44,673 nucleotides of DNA from Spirulina subsalsa FACHB-351 (GTDB lineage Bacteria; Cyanobacteriota; Cyanobacteriia; Cyanobacteriales; Spirulinaceae): contig NZ_JAIHOM010000037.1 in NCBI RefSeq assembly GCF_026130165.1, positions 1-44,673 of the forward strand. Direction: 5' to 3'. The notes beneath the pieces were generated by a model. That model saw only the letters and a program-made list of their open reading frames with translations, was not told the DNA's origin and did not search any database. A program made the position numbers and the translations under genes. This document shows positions 1-7,905 of this stretch, piece after piece (within the stretch, counting starts at the first letter, position 1; each line of letters begins with the position of its first letter).

Positions 1-71
1 CCGAACAGCTTGGCTAACTCGGTTTGCTGACCTGGGGTGGGATAGATTCTGTACTGATATCGGCTTTTCAT
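1..71 (-). CDS. TnpB-family RNA-guided nuclease, 5' end only (runs off the window)
   Basis: Reading the minus strand from the ATG at 71-69 gives MKSRYQYRIYPTPGQQTELA, then KLFG. This is the standard N-terminus of IS200/IS605 OrfB (TnpB) proteins, a basic YxYRIYPTxxQ segment that opens the helix-turn-helix domain. Only 23 complete codons are inside the window, so the RuvC active site and 3' guide RNA cannot be seen. About 55 nt upstream of the start is a GC-rich hairpin (127-143) almost identical to the one before the TnpB gene at the right edge. The two genes therefore probably belong to the same IS subfamily. No TnpA is seen next to it. Confidence 0.75.
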   Translation of the reverse strand, partial: MKSRYQYRIYPTPGQQTELAKLF

Positions 72-126
72 GATGCTAGGATACCAAAGATAGAGAGGAT
101 TGGGGCGATAGACTCCGACAAAAAAG

Positions 127-143
127 CCGCCCTGGAAGGGCGG
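127..143 (-). other. IS605-type end hairpin upstream of the left-edge TnpB
   Basis: CCGCCCT pairs with AGGGCGG around a 3-nt loop. On the minus strand the stem is followed by a T-run, so it looks like a terminator, but its place just upstream of a TnpB start and its twin at 44163-44178 make an IS left-end hairpin more likely. The two readings do not exclude each other. Confidence 0.5.
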
Positions 144-221
144 GGCTTCAGACCCATTAGTTTTGGTGAAGGCAGAGGGCAGACCCACCCCGTCGAATCA
201 GTCACGTTCTGGGGGGTTCTC

Positions 222-342
222 AGGGAGCAGGGGAGCAGGGGAGCAGGGGAGAGGGGGAGCAGGGGAGCAGGGGAGAGGGGGAGAGGGGGAACAATTATCA
301 ATTATCAATTATCAATTATCAATTCCCTATTCCCTATTCCCT
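222..342 (-). repeat. Compound tandem repeats: 8-mer, AATTATC 7-mer and CCCTATT 7-mer tracts
   Basis: Three abutting microsatellite-like tracts. Positions 222-290 are variants of the octamer GGGGAGCA/GGGGAGAG. Positions 291-325 are about four to five copies of AATTATC. Positions 322-342 are copies of CCCTATT. Read on the minus strand, the order and units are the same as in the block after sqdX (11884-12075), but with different copy numbers. This resembles cyanobacterial short tandemly repeated repetitive (STRR) DNA. Proline/arginine-rich open frames across the tract are low-complexity artefacts. Confidence 0.85.
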
Positions 343-344
343 TG

Positions 345-376
345 CCTCTAGCGTTGGGTTTTTTGAGCAAGCCCTA
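345..376 (-). repeat. Stop-codon-adjacent stem-loop repeat, copy 1 (after mrp)
   Basis: On the minus strand the sequence TAGGGCTTGCTCAAAAAACC leads into CAACGCTAGAG. The stem GGGCTT/AAACCC (356-374) encloses an A-rich loop. The TAG at the start of the repeat is the mrp stop codon. Copies 2 and 3 lie at 11863 and 17263, each just downstream of a gene and in the same orientation as that gene. It could act as a terminator, but there is no long T-run. Confidence 0.75.
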
Positions 377-1438
377 GGTGAGGGCAGCAATGGACACCTT
401 GGCGGCGACTTGTTGGGCGATCGCACGCAACGCTTGAGCCGAGGCCGAATCCGGTTGAGCCACGACAATGGGAATTCCGCGATCGCCCCCTTCCCGCACC
501 GGCACTTCCAACGGCACACAACCCAACAAAGGAACTTGTAACTCCTGCGCCGTTTTTTCCCCGCCCCCAGACCCAAAAATATCATAACTGCGGTCGGGTA
601 AATCCGGCGGGATAAAATAGCTCATATTCTCCACAATCCCCAACACCTTCACCCCCAACTGCTCAAACATTTTCAAACCCCGTCTAGCATCCAACAGAGA
701 AACCGTTTGAGGAGTCGTCACAATCACCGCCCCAGACATAGGCACCGCTTGAGCCAAGGTTAACTGAGCATCCCCCGTCCCCGGTGGCAAGTCAATCACC
801 AAATAATCCAACGCCCCCCAATTCACCTGATAGAGAAACTGGCGAATAATGCCATTTAACATCGGCCCCCGCCAAATCACAGGTTGATCCGGGTTAATCA
901 AAAACCCCATCGACACCATCTTAATCCCGTGATTAAACGCCGGTTCGAGAATATCCTGACCTTGGCCATCCTTTTGCACCTGCACCTGGGCCCCCGTCAA
1001 ACCCAACATCGTCGGCGCATTGGGGCCATAAATATCCGCATCCAACAACCCCACTTTCGCCCCCGCTTGAGCCAAAGAAACAGCCAAATTCACGGCGACA
1101 GTGCTTTTCCCGACACCGCCTTTCCCACTAGACACCGCGATAATATTCTTCACCCCATCCACACCCTGACGGTCTGGTAAAGACTTCTGCTGAGGGGTTT
1201 CGGCTGTCACGTCCACCTCAACGGTTTCCACCCCAGACAACTGCTTAACCGCCTTCTGACAATCTTCCACAATAAACTCCCGCAACGGACAGGCAGGCGT
1301 TGTTAATACCAGAGTAAAACGGACTTTTGACCCCTCAATTTCCACATTGCGAATCATGTTGAGTTCGACCAGACTTTTTTGCAGTTCAGGGTCTTGAACC
1401 GGACGCAACACCTCTAAGACGGAATCCCTATCAAGCAT
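374..1438 (-). CDS. mrp: Mrp/NBP35-family P-loop ATPase, Fe-S cluster carrier
   Basis: The 354-residue protein combines an N-terminal MIP18/DUF59 domain (about 1-80, with the conserved ACPL at 49-52) and a MinD/Mrp ATPase domain. The Walker A deviant motif GKGGVGKST is at 105-113, followed by LLDADIYGPNAPTMLG and the DLPPGTGD switch. Members load or carry 4Fe-4S clusters for apoproteins in the cytosol. The CxxC pair that many Mrp proteins use to bind the cluster is absent: the ENMSYF segment continues IPPDLPDRSYDIFGSGGG. I think this is usual for cyanobacterial members, but I could not check. The stop codon is part of a dispersed stem-loop repeat. The SRPBCC gene lies about 50 nt upstream on the same strand, so co-transcription is plausible. 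Confidence 0.93.
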   Translation of the reverse strand: MLDRDSVLEVLRPVQDPELQKSLVELNMIRNVEIEGSKVRFTLVLTTPACPLREFIVEDCQKAVKQLSGVETVEVDVTAETPQQKSLPDRQGVDGVKNIIAVSSGKGGVGKSTVAVNLAVSLAQAGAKVGLLDADIYGPNAPTMLGLTGAQVQVQKDGQGQDILEPAFNHGIKMVSMGFLINPDQPVIWRGPMLNGIIRQFLYQVNWGALDYLVIDLPPGTGDAQLTLAQAVPMSGAVIVTTPQTVSLLDARRGLKMFEQLGVKVLGIVENMSYFIPPDLPDRSYDIFGSGGGEKTAQELQVPLLGCVPLEVPVREGGDRGIPIVVAQPDSASAQALRAIAQQVAAKVSIAALT

Positions 1439-1486
1439 TTTTATTGTGATCTAATCATGTGTTCTCTGGCTTCATCTTACCGGAAC

Positions 1487-1966
1487 TCAGGCCGCGACTC
1501 TCTCTGCCGCATGAGCTAAATTGGCCGCCACTCGTGCCACATAGGGACGAATCACCCACCAGAGAAAGGGCGATAACCAACCGCGCAGGGTGACGGAATA
1601 GGAAACATAAGTCCCGCAGACCGTAGATTCCACTTGATAAGTCACCCGGTTTTCAATGCCCGGAATGGCGAGAAACCTTACACTGAGCAATTCCCGAGGA
1701 CAAACTTGCTCGACAAAAATCCGAATAGGAATCGGCGTGAAGCGTGTCACCACCTGATAAATTAAGCCCGGTTTGGGAACTAACCCATTGGGGACATTGG
1801 TTTGATTAATAATGGGATGCCAAGACACATCGGCCAAGTTAATAATTTTTTGCCATAGGGTATCGACTGAAGCATGGCAAAGAACGCGATACTGCTTATT
1901 CAGGGAAAAACGACAGAAGATTTTCCGGCGACTGACCAACAGTTTAAATGAAAAGTGAAGAATCAT
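1487..1966 (-). CDS. SRPBCC (START-like) superfamily protein of unknown function
   Basis: The protein has 159 residues from the ATG at 1966-1964. A longer frame from 1996 is possible, but the ATG opens MILHFSFKLLVSRR and is preceded by a purine-rich GGGGGAAGGGTGTT. The pattern fits a polyketide cyclase/START-like ligand-binding fold: an N-terminal strand and helix (VDTLWQKIINLADVSWHP), alternating beta strands (VTYQVESTVCGTYVSYSVTL) and a long C-terminal amphipathic helix. The fold call is by pattern only and no catalytic residues are evident. It lies between rodA and mrp, all on the minus strand. Function unknown, possibly binding a hydrophobic ligand. Confidence 0.6.
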   Translation of the reverse strand: MILHFSFKLLVSRRKIFCRFSLNKQYRVLCHASVDTLWQKIINLADVSWHPIINQTNVPNGLVPKPGLIYQVVTRFTPIPIRIFVEQVCPRELLSVRFLAIPGIENRVTYQVESTVCGTYVSYSVTLRGWLSPFLWWVIRPYVARVAANLAHAAERVAA

Positions 1967-2101
1967 AACACCCTTCCCCCAGCAACAATCCGGCAAGTTT
2001 CTTATTGTACGGGACTTCGTGTAGAGTTGGCAGGGATTCTCAAAAAGCCTTCCTTCAGAATGCTACGTGAACACAAGGAGAATCCCCAGTTTTGGGGTAC
2101 G

Positions 2102-3367
2102 TTAATCCCTAAAATGCCAACGGGGTTGATGATTACTAACGGCTTCCACTAATCCCAAGGCGATAAAGTTCGCTAGGAGAGCCGAACGGCCATAACTGAG
2201 GAAGGGGAGAGGAAGACCCGTAACAGGAGCTAGTCCAATAGTCATTCCGACATTAATCAACACCTGAAAAGCAATCATGGACAATACTCCAATGGCGAGC
2301 AAAGAGCCAAAATCCTCTTTGGAATTTTGGGCGATTAAAATTAAACGCAGACACAACCACCAAAAGGCAATTAGCACTAAGGCACTACCGACAAAGCCCA
2401 ATTCTTCACCAATGACGGAAAAAATAAAGTCGGTGTGTTGTTCAGGAATAAAGTTTAATTGGGTTTGGGTCCCTTGATGTAAGCCTCTCCCCCACATGGA
2501 ACCTGAACCGATGGCAATGCGAGATTGAATGAGGTGGTAGCCTCCCCCTAATGGGTCTTTTTCTGGCTGTAGGAAGAGGGTTAAGCGGTCTTTTTGGTAG
2601 TCTTTGAGCAGTCCCCACATAAATCCCCCAATCCCCCCGGCTGTAACGTTGGTGAGAACTGCAAAAAATGTTCCGACTACGCGCCACGGGATGGTAAACC
2701 AAGCGAGTAAACTCATCAGACCGACCCAGACAAACCAACTGGGAAGATAGAGATTATAGAGAAGGGCGGCAATCATGGGGGATCCCATTAAGATTAACCA
2801 TCCGGGGTTCACGTTGGCCCAGTACAACATACTGAGGGTAATTACACCAAAGACTAGGGATGTTCCGAGGTCTGGCTGCAAGACAACTAATGCCCAAGGA
2901 ATAATGGTGACACCTAGTGCTTGGAGTAGAAGGGTCACTTTCGGGTTCGAGCGGTTTTGCAGAATGGCCGCCTGGGTGATGATTAAAGAAACTTTGGCAA
3001 ATTCTGAGGGGATAATATTGAAGTTCAGGATGTTGATCGAACGTTGGGCGCCGTTGGCTTCTACACCGATTAAAATCACAATAATCAATGTGATGTTACT
3101 AATGGCGTAAATCAACCAATGCCAGTGGAGAAAGGCTTTATATTGCCAACGGGCAATGGCAAAGGCGATGACTACGCCAATCAACCCGACTAACCAGTGT
3201 TGCCACCAGTCGGTTCCTCGGGTTGAGGTTAGTGCGGCTGAACGGATGCTGACTCCACCTAAGAAGGTTAAGATAACGACTAGGGTCATCAGAATCCAGT
3301 CGATTTGCTGCCATCCTCGGAGCAACAGTTTCCAGTGTAAGAATTTGTTTTGGGTTTTGTTGAGCAT
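2102..3367 (-). CDS. rodA: RodA-type SEDS peptidoglycan glycosyltransferase
   Basis: A 421-residue polytopic membrane protein of the FtsW/RodA/SpoVE (SEDS) family, which polymerises lipid II glycan strands at the cytoplasmic membrane with a partner class B PBP. Roughly ten hydrophobic segments are visible. Diagnostic motifs are GAQRSINI.NFNIIPSEFAKV (about 107-126), VVLQPDLGTSLVF with the conserved Asp, and LPFLSYGRSALLANF near the C-terminus. The Gly-Arg-Ser of the last motif replaces the more usual Gly-Gly-Ser. No division-specific extension is seen, so RodA (elongation) is preferred to FtsW. The ATG at 3367 has only a weak Shine-Dalgarno. It is divergent from hemF with a 390-bp gap. Confidence 0.9.
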   Translation of the reverse strand: MLNKTQNKFLHWKLLLRGWQQIDWILMTLVVILTFLGGVSIRSAALTSTRGTDWWQHWLVGLIGVVIAFAIARWQYKAFLHWHWLIYAISNITLIIVILIGVEANGAQRSINILNFNIIPSEFAKVSLIITQAAILQNRSNPKVTLLLQALGVTIIPWALVVLQPDLGTSLVFGVITLSMLYWANVNPGWLILMGSPMIAALLYNLYLPSWFVWVGLMSLLAWFTIPWRVVGTFFAVLTNVTAGGIGGFMWGLLKDYQKDRLTLFLQPEKDPLGGGYHLIQSRIAIGSGSMWGRGLHQGTQTQLNFIPEQHTDFIFSVIGEELGFVGSALVLIAFWWLCLRLILIAQNSKEDFGSLLAIGVLSMIAFQVLINVGMTIGLAPVTGLPLPFLSYGRSALLANFIALGLVEAVSNHQPRWHFRD

Positions 3368-3757
3368 AACCAGTTGAAGGAACGAACAGCACTTGGAAAA
3401 CGGCTAGGGGGTTCTGGATTTGTGAGACTTGAACGGTTAAGCTAGTTGGCATTTAAATCGCCTCTTTTAAAAGCCGAACCCTTTAGCTAGCTTGGATTGA
3501 GACAGAAATTTAAATGATTAACAGCTTAGATGTGAAAATAATGTTGGCATTTCCCTACTAAGGTATAGCATCAGATGCCATTTCCGGGAGGGTCGGCAGA
3601 AAGTTTAGAGGCTCTGACTAAAACTTTATACGGATTGGGACTCAAGAACATCAGGACAAAAGCTTATATTTCAAATTGATAAGCGAGGGACTGGAGGGGA
3701 AACGGAGTATGGGAAAATCATAGTCCAAAGGTTTAATCGTTAATTTTTCAAAGTTTT
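3368..3757. other. Intergenic region between divergent rodA and hemF
   Basis: 390 bp without a supportable gene. It is AT-rich towards hemF and must carry promoters for both flanking genes, but I cannot name a -35/-10 pair with confidence. No repeats or tRNA-like structures seen. Confidence 0.5.
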
Positions 3758-4789
3758 ATGACTGTTGCTTCACCGAATATCCCAACTCCACAGCAAGCGG
3801 CTCCGCCTGCCGATTCTCGTGAGCGAGTGAGTGCTTTTATGAGGGGCATACAAGATGAAATTTGTCAAGGGCTGGAAGCTTTAGATGGTCAGAATAAGTT
3901 TGAAGAGGATTCTTGGGAACGGGAAGAAGGTGGGGGTGGGCGATCGCGTGTGATTCGAGAAGGAGGGGTTTTTGAACAGGGAGGGGTGAATTTCTCTGAG
4001 GTGTGGGGTCATCAATTGCCTCCGTCGATTCTCAAACAACGCCCGGAAGCAGCAGGTCATGGGTTCTATGCTACGGGAACCTCAATGGTTCTCCATCCCC
4101 GCAATCCCTACATCCCAACGGTTCACTTGAATTATCGCTATTTTGAAGCGGGTCCGGTGTGGTGGTTTGGCGGTGGGGCGGATTTAACGCCCTATTATCC
4201 TTTTGCTGAAGATGCCCAACATTTTCATCGGACGCTGAAGGAGACGTGCGATCGCCATCATGGGGAATATTATCCAGTGTTTAAACGCTGGTGTGATGAA
4301 TATTTCTATCTCAAACACCGTCAAGAATCCCGAGGCATTGGGGGGATTTTCTTTGATTACCAAGACGGTCAAGGGGAACTCTATCGCGGCCCCGATGACC
4401 AAGGAGAGGCCGCCCAATATAGTCACCAAGTGGGGGCGATTGAACCCCGCAATTGGGACGCTTTATTTAGTTTTGTGGAAGATTGTGGCAAGGCCTTCCT
4501 GCCAGCCTATGTCCCCATTGCCGAAAAACGACGGAATACCGAATATGGCGATCGCGAGCGAAATTTCCAACTCTATCGTCGCGGACGTTATGTAGAATTC
4601 AATCTGGTCTATGATCGTGGCACGATCTTCGGGCTCCAAACCAATGGTCGCACCGAGTCAATTTTGATGTCTCTTCCCCCCCTTGTGCGTTGGGAATACG
4701 GATATCAACCGGAACCCAATACCCCCGAGGCTCAGTTATATCAAACGTTCCTCAAAGCACAGGATTGGGTCAACTGGTCAACCCACTAA
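3758..4789 (+). CDS. hemF: Oxygen-dependent coproporphyrinogen III oxidase
   Basis: The 343-residue soluble enzyme converts coproporphyrinogen III to protoporphyrinogen IX by oxidative decarboxylation, feeding haem and chlorophyll synthesis. The family core is intact: [30 protein letters not shown], the signature [23 protein letters not shown] (about 137-160), [65 protein letters not shown] (here listed as adjoining short segments) and a C-terminal WEYGYQPEP. Length is normal for cyanobacterial HemF. The ATG at 3758 lacks a strong Shine-Dalgarno, and the first 20 or so residues are a Pro/Ala-rich tail. It is transcribed alone, away from rodA, and ends before a terminator-like hairpin at 4803. 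Confidence 0.96.
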   Translation: MTVASPNIPTPQQAAPPADSRERVSAFMRGIQDEICQGLEALDGQNKFEEDSWEREEGGGGRSRVIREGGVFEQGGVNFSEVWGHQLPPSILKQRPEAAGHGFYATGTSMVLHPRNPYIPTVHLNYRYFEAGPVWWFGGGADLTPYYPFAEDAQHFHRTLKETCDRHHGEYYPVFKRWCDEYFYLKHRQESRGIGGIFFDYQDGQGELYRGPDDQGEAAQYSHQVGAIEPRNWDALFSFVEDCGKAFLPAYVPIAEKRRNTEYGDRERNFQLYRRGRYVEFNLVYDRGTIFGLQTNGRTESILMSLPPLVRWEYGYQPEPNTPEAQLYQTFLKAQDWVNWSTH

Positions 4790-4802
4790 GCCCCCAGCTT
4801 GT

Positions 4803-4836
4803 CCCCCCGGAGAGTCAAGAGCAAATCTCCGGCGGG
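4803..4836 (+). terminator. Terminator-like inverted repeat after hemF
   Basis: CCGGAGA (4807-4813) pairs with TCTCCGG (4826-4832) around a 12-nt loop and is followed by a short T/C-rich run. It starts 14 nt after the hemF stop. The T-run is poor, so termination is only probable. Confidence 0.45.
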
Positions 4837-5038
4837 TTTCTCCTTCCCTAGGCCAATCAGCCGTTTCAGGATTTTAATTCCTCGTCTTGGTGGCAAGGGT
4901 TGAACAGGCCAGTAAAAATGGTAAGCTGTATGAAGAGTCACTAGGTATAACCTAAGTATTGAGACTCAGACCAAAGCCGCTCAAGCCCGCCTTGGCTGAA
5001 CAGAAGTTACCACTTGAGTTCTTGAGGCTAATTGACGA

Positions 5039-5407
5039 GTGATTCATATCGAACAAAAAAACCACACAACCAAAGACGGTACCACTGTCATCGTTCTAGC
5101 ACCGACGGGTCGTTTGGACATTACGACGGCTTGGCAGTTTCGTTTGAAACTCCAAGAATGTATTTCTAAGCTTAGTCCCCATGTTGTTGTTAATCTCAGC
5201 CAGGTGAACTTTATTGATAGCTCTGGCCTAACTTCACTGGTGGCTGGGATGCGAGATGCGGATAAAGTAAAGGGCAGTTTTAGGATTTGTAATGTTCACC
5301 CAGAAGCCAAGTTAGTCTTTGAAGTGACCATGATGGATTCTGTGTTTGACATTTTTGAAGAAGAAGAGGAAGCTTTAGAGGGTGCGCCTCGTACTATGGC
5401 AACTTAA
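5039..5407 (+). CDS. STAS-domain anti-sigma-factor antagonist (SpoIIAA/RsbV type)
   Basis: A 122-residue single-domain STAS protein. The family regulates partner-switching: the unphosphorylated form binds an anti-sigma/HPK-like kinase and releases its target. The phosphoacceptor region is clear as VNLSQVNFIDSSGLTSLVAG (about 60-79), the Ser pair following the conserved Asp. The N-terminal strands VIVLAPTGRLDITTAW also fit, and the C-terminus has an acidic tail FDIFEEEEEALEG. The start is a GTG at 5039 with GAGG at 5024-5027; an in-frame stop at 5033 rules out a longer protein. No cognate kinase or phosphatase lies nearby. A nine-copy 17-bp tandem repeat begins 5 nt after the stop. Confidence 0.9.
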   Translation: MIHIEQKNHTTKDGTTVIVLAPTGRLDITTAWQFRLKLQECISKLSPHVVVNLSQVNFIDSSGLTSLVAGMRDADKVKGSFRICNVHPEAKLVFEVTMMDSVFDIFEEEEEALEGAPRTMAT

Positions 5408-5411
5408 CCAT

Positions 5412-5564
5412 TAGTCACTAGAATTAGCTAGTCACTAGAATTAGCTAGTCACTAGAATTAGTTAGTCACTAGAATTAGCTAGTCACTAAAGTTAGCTAGT
5501 CACTAGAATTAGTTAGTCACTAGAATTAGCTAGTCACTAAAGTTAGCTAGTCACTAAAGTTAGC
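5412..5564 (+). repeat. Nine tandem copies of a 17-bp unit
   Basis: The unit is TAGTCACTAGAATTAGC, with variants ending GAATTAGT (copies 3 and 6) and AAAGTTAGC (copies 5, 8 and 9). The register is exact, 9 x 17 = 153 bp. Most junctions create the odd palindrome CTAGTCACTAG, so each copy can act as a small inverted repeat. It lies directly downstream of the STAS gene and could form a repeated protein-binding site or a variable locus. Confidence 0.95.
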
Positions 5565-5923
5565 TATTGGACTATTGCTCATTGTGCCGTTCCTTGCTGG
5601 CCGAATCAAAGGGGTTTTTTCCCTTCAGATTAGCCGTTCGATTGCAGTTGTCCTTGGCATTGCATCGGGCCTGAGCAGTCTAAGCTTTTAGAGGTTCTGC
5701 TGACTTTTTTCCTTCGACCTTGAGCTAGTTCGGTCAATTCAACTCTCTCCACCTAGGTCGGAGGGGGTTCTTGTTTTTCGCCAGATTGCCAGTAATTTCC
5801 CATCCTGCAAGTGAAGTGGGGATGAGAGGCAAACCGCACCAATTCCCAGCACAACCTTCTTGAATTCGCCATGCCTGAAAACAATGAAGGCGAACTCAAT
5901 CAGATTGTTGCGACTAGAGGGGA
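5565..5923. other. Intergenic region after the 17-bp repeats
   Basis: About 360 bp between convergent genes with no convincing gene. A small inverted repeat AAGGG/CCCTT around a T-run near 5609-5627 could end transcripts from the STAS gene. CGACCT (5715-5720) and AGGTCG (5755-5760) form a weaker long-loop pair followed by a T-rich stretch. Confidence 0.45.
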
Positions 5924-6226
5924 TTATTCTTCTGTCGTGTCGCTCGGAGTGCCGGGAGAAGCGTTATAAATGGCATCTAGTTGCTCCCTAGCATCTTCAA
6001 CATTGACAGACCGCATAATTAAGAGGGGTTCATCCGTCAGTTGACCATTTTCGTCTAATAACTCTGGATGAGATACCCGTTGGGGGGTGCGATTAACTGG
6101 AGTTCGTCCGGGGGGACTGTTGCGACGAGTGGACTCTGTACTCACCGTAATTAAACTGCGAATGAGATTACTAATGGCCAAAAAGGCAATGACCGTAAAG
6201 GCCAGAATGTAAAGAATATGTAACAT
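5924..6226 (-). CDS. DUF2973-type small membrane-anchored protein
   Basis: A 100-residue protein opening with one membrane segment, MLHILYILAFTVIAFLAISN (1-20). The rest is a soluble tail rich in Ser/Thr/Pro with RVSHPELLDENGQLTDEPLL and a final acidic helix. N-terminus and length match what I recall of DUF2973, a family confined to cyanobacteria with no known function. The next gene upstream on the strand matches DUF2605, and I recall these families being neighbours, which supports both calls. The tail probably faces the cytoplasm, but topology is inferred only. Confidence 0.7.
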   Translation of the reverse strand: MLHILYILAFTVIAFLAISNLIRSLITVSTESTRRNSPPGRTPVNRTPQRVSHPELLDENGQLTDEPLLIMRSVNVEDAREQLDAIYNASPGTPSDTTEE

Positions 6227-6402
6227 AATCAGGAAACCCCCTTAATTATTTTGATCTCACAGTGGTTGATTGTTAAAAGACATTTAAAGTAGCTGAACCA
6301 TTGAACAATAGGGAATTAACAGCAGTGGAATTGGGGAATCAAGCAGAAATTCATCGGTTGCTCTGATCAATGACTATAAGCTAGTAATGAAAAAACCGTG
6401 AT

Positions 6403-6747
6403 TTAAGAAAAGGTTGTGTTATTATCCCCCAGATCAGCTTGCCAAGCTCGCCAACGTCGGGAGACTTGCCAGCATTCTGTGACTAAACGATGCCAAGGGA
6501 CGAGGGTGGTCATCTCAATGCCTACACGATGATTCATGGTTTGGCAAAGTAATTGAGCGGCACTGACTTCCTTTTTAGCAGTTTGTAGCCTTAAGAGAAG
6601 CTCGTTTTGCTCTTGGTCGGTCAAAAATGGTATTTTCTGAGATTCTAACAAGGTTTGCGATCGCCCAAACCAGTCCTGGAAATCCTCCAGTAAGGGTTCG
6701 AGAATCTGTTTGAGCAGGTCATTTTCCGGTGGTTGTGATCGAGACAT
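6403..6747 (-). CDS. DUF2605-type small cyanobacterial protein
   Basis: A 114-residue, mostly helical soluble protein. Segments such as LLKQILEPLLEDFQDWFGRS, FLTDQEQNELLLRLQTAKKE and the conserved-looking MVPWHRLVTECWQV stretch (VPWHRLVTECW here) agree with my memory of DUF2605. No enzymatic motif is visible. It has no signal peptide. It is followed by the DUF2973 gene after a 176-bp gap, so the pair may share a function but not necessarily one transcript. Confidence 0.7.
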   Translation of the reverse strand: MSRSQPPENDLLKQILEPLLEDFQDWFGRSQTLLESQKIPFLTDQEQNELLLRLQTAKKEVSAAQLLCQTMNHRVGIEMTTLVPWHRLVTECWQVSRRWRAWQADLGDNNTTFS

Positions 6748-6852
6748 CCGTCTAATTCCAGTGTACGCTTTGTCCTCTCATTCGGGGAATAACCCCCTCC
6801 TTTTATTGTAACTGTTTGTTAAGGATTCTCAGATTTTCTCCTGTCCCGTGGC

Positions 6853-7146
6853 TCAAAACTGGTAATCTACCGCCAAAATATCGGCTAAAATCGGCTTAAT
6901 CTTCTCTTGAACAATTTTTTGGTGAAAGGGATGTTGTTGATAGCGCTCCAATTCTTCCGGCACATTGAGACGCACCACTAAACCATGAGTAAACCCTTGA
7001 GAACGGTTCGTGAAGTTTTCCCCACAAGATACGCTCACCACTTCAGGGATATTCCCCGGCATATGGTTGAAATCGTCTAAGATCGAGGCGATCGCATCTG
7101 GAGTGGCTTCCGGTTTCCATTTAAACAACACAATATGTTCTAGCAT
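6853..7146 (-). CDS. Dabb-family (stress-responsive alpha/beta-barrel) protein
   Basis: A 97-residue ferredoxin-like Dabb protein when started at the ATG at 7146: MLEHIVLFKWKPEATPDAIA is the family's usual opening (HIVLFK). VSCGENFTNRSQGFTHGLVVRL and YQQHPFHQKIVQEKIKPIL follow, as expected for the dimeric barrel. Known relatives include plant stress proteins and olivetolic-acid-cyclase-like enzymes; most bacterial ones have no assigned reaction. A longer form is possible, because a strong GGAGGTGAT lies 4 nt before a GTG at 7203 that adds a hydrophobic 19-residue leader. I prefer the short form on family grounds. It lies downstream of tenA on the same strand. Confidence 0.8.
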   Translation of the reverse strand: MLEHIVLFKWKPEATPDAIASILDDFNHMPGNIPEVVSVSCGENFTNRSQGFTHGLVVRLNVPEELERYQQHPFHQKIVQEKIKPILADILAVDYQF

Positions 7147-7263
7147 CAGGTTTAAGTCAACGAATAGAAAGGACAAACCCCATCCCATGAGAACAATTAG
7201 CACATCACCTCCAGAAGGAGTTTGTTCTCAGGAGAATGGGGGTAATCAGTCATTCTAGCGGGT

Positions 7264-7887
7264 TTACTGCCCGCCAGTAAAGGCCATTTGCCAGAAAGAA
7301 TTCTCTAGTTGAGCAATTTGGATAAAGACCGATTCTGCCTGTTGTTCGACCGTTTCCGAGGCCGTTTCTAACGCGCTATCGGCTTGTTTTTCCAAGATTC
7401 TGACATATTCCGTAAACGCTACATTTCCCCAGCGATTAGCAAATTCTGCATAGGGTTCTGGCATAGGACCCGGAAGTTGCCAACCTTGATTATAGGCCAA
7501 CTCAATAGCCCATAATCCCACCGCTTGCACCGGATAGGACATCTCGGTAATTTCTAACAAAAAATTACAATACTCTTGACAAGTTGATTGTTTTATGGTA
7601 GACAAATCCAAATTCCGTTCAGCCGCTTTATCTCGAAACCAGTTTAACTCATCTTTGAGGGCATTTAATCCCCCCAAAATACTATCAAAATGTTGTACAG
7701 GAGCGGCGTTTAAAATGCGAGCCACTAGACGGGTAAACTCGACAACAAAGAGATAGTCTTGCACCAGCCAAGTATTAAATTGAATAGGTTGGATTGTGCC
7801 GAGTTTACACTGACCTAAAAAGGGGTGAATGGTGGCTTTTTGCCAGAGTTCTGTGTGTTTATTGAGTAATTTTTGACAAGTTAACAC
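7264..7887 (-). CDS. tenA: TenA-family protein (thiaminase II / aminopyrimidine salvage type)
   Basis: A 207-residue all-helical TenA/PQQC-fold protein. LWQKATIHPFLGQ, FNTWLVQDYLFVVEFTRL with the conserved Asp-Tyr, YCNFLLE and the C-terminal QLENSFWQMAF with its Glu match the family. TenA enzymes hydrolyse aminopyrimidines to recover the pyrimidine half of thiamine. The catalytic Cys of Bacillus-type TenA is not evident in the QAVGLWAIELAYNQGW helix, which suggests the TenA_E-like branch rather than a true thiaminase. The start is 18 nt after the hom stop on the same strand, so the two are probably co-transcribed. thiE and thiS lie some 27 kb away. Confidence 0.85.
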   Translation of the reverse strand: MLTCQKLLNKHTELWQKATIHPFLGQCKLGTIQPIQFNTWLVQDYLFVVEFTRLVARILNAAPVQHFDSILGGLNALKDELNWFRDKAAERNLDLSTIKQSTCQEYCNFLLEITEMSYPVQAVGLWAIELAYNQGWQLPGPMPEPYAEFANRWGNVAFTEYVRILEKQADSALETASETVEQQAESVFIQIAQLENSFWQMAFTGGQ

Positions 7888-7905
7888 GATGCTTTCCCGT
7901 AAACT

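Noticed and set aside
24-377. Open frames across the GGGGAGCA repeats on both strands
   Set aside because: Low-complexity translations of tandem repeats with no Shine-Dalgarno. They overlap an IS end and the mrp terminus.
5412-5564. The 17-bp repeats as a CRISPR array
   Set aside because: Units are contiguous with no spacers.
5871-5969. A 32-codon frame starting MPENNEGELNQIVATRGDY
   Set aside because: No ribosome site, and its second half overlaps the DUF2973 gene antisense. Composition alone is not enough.
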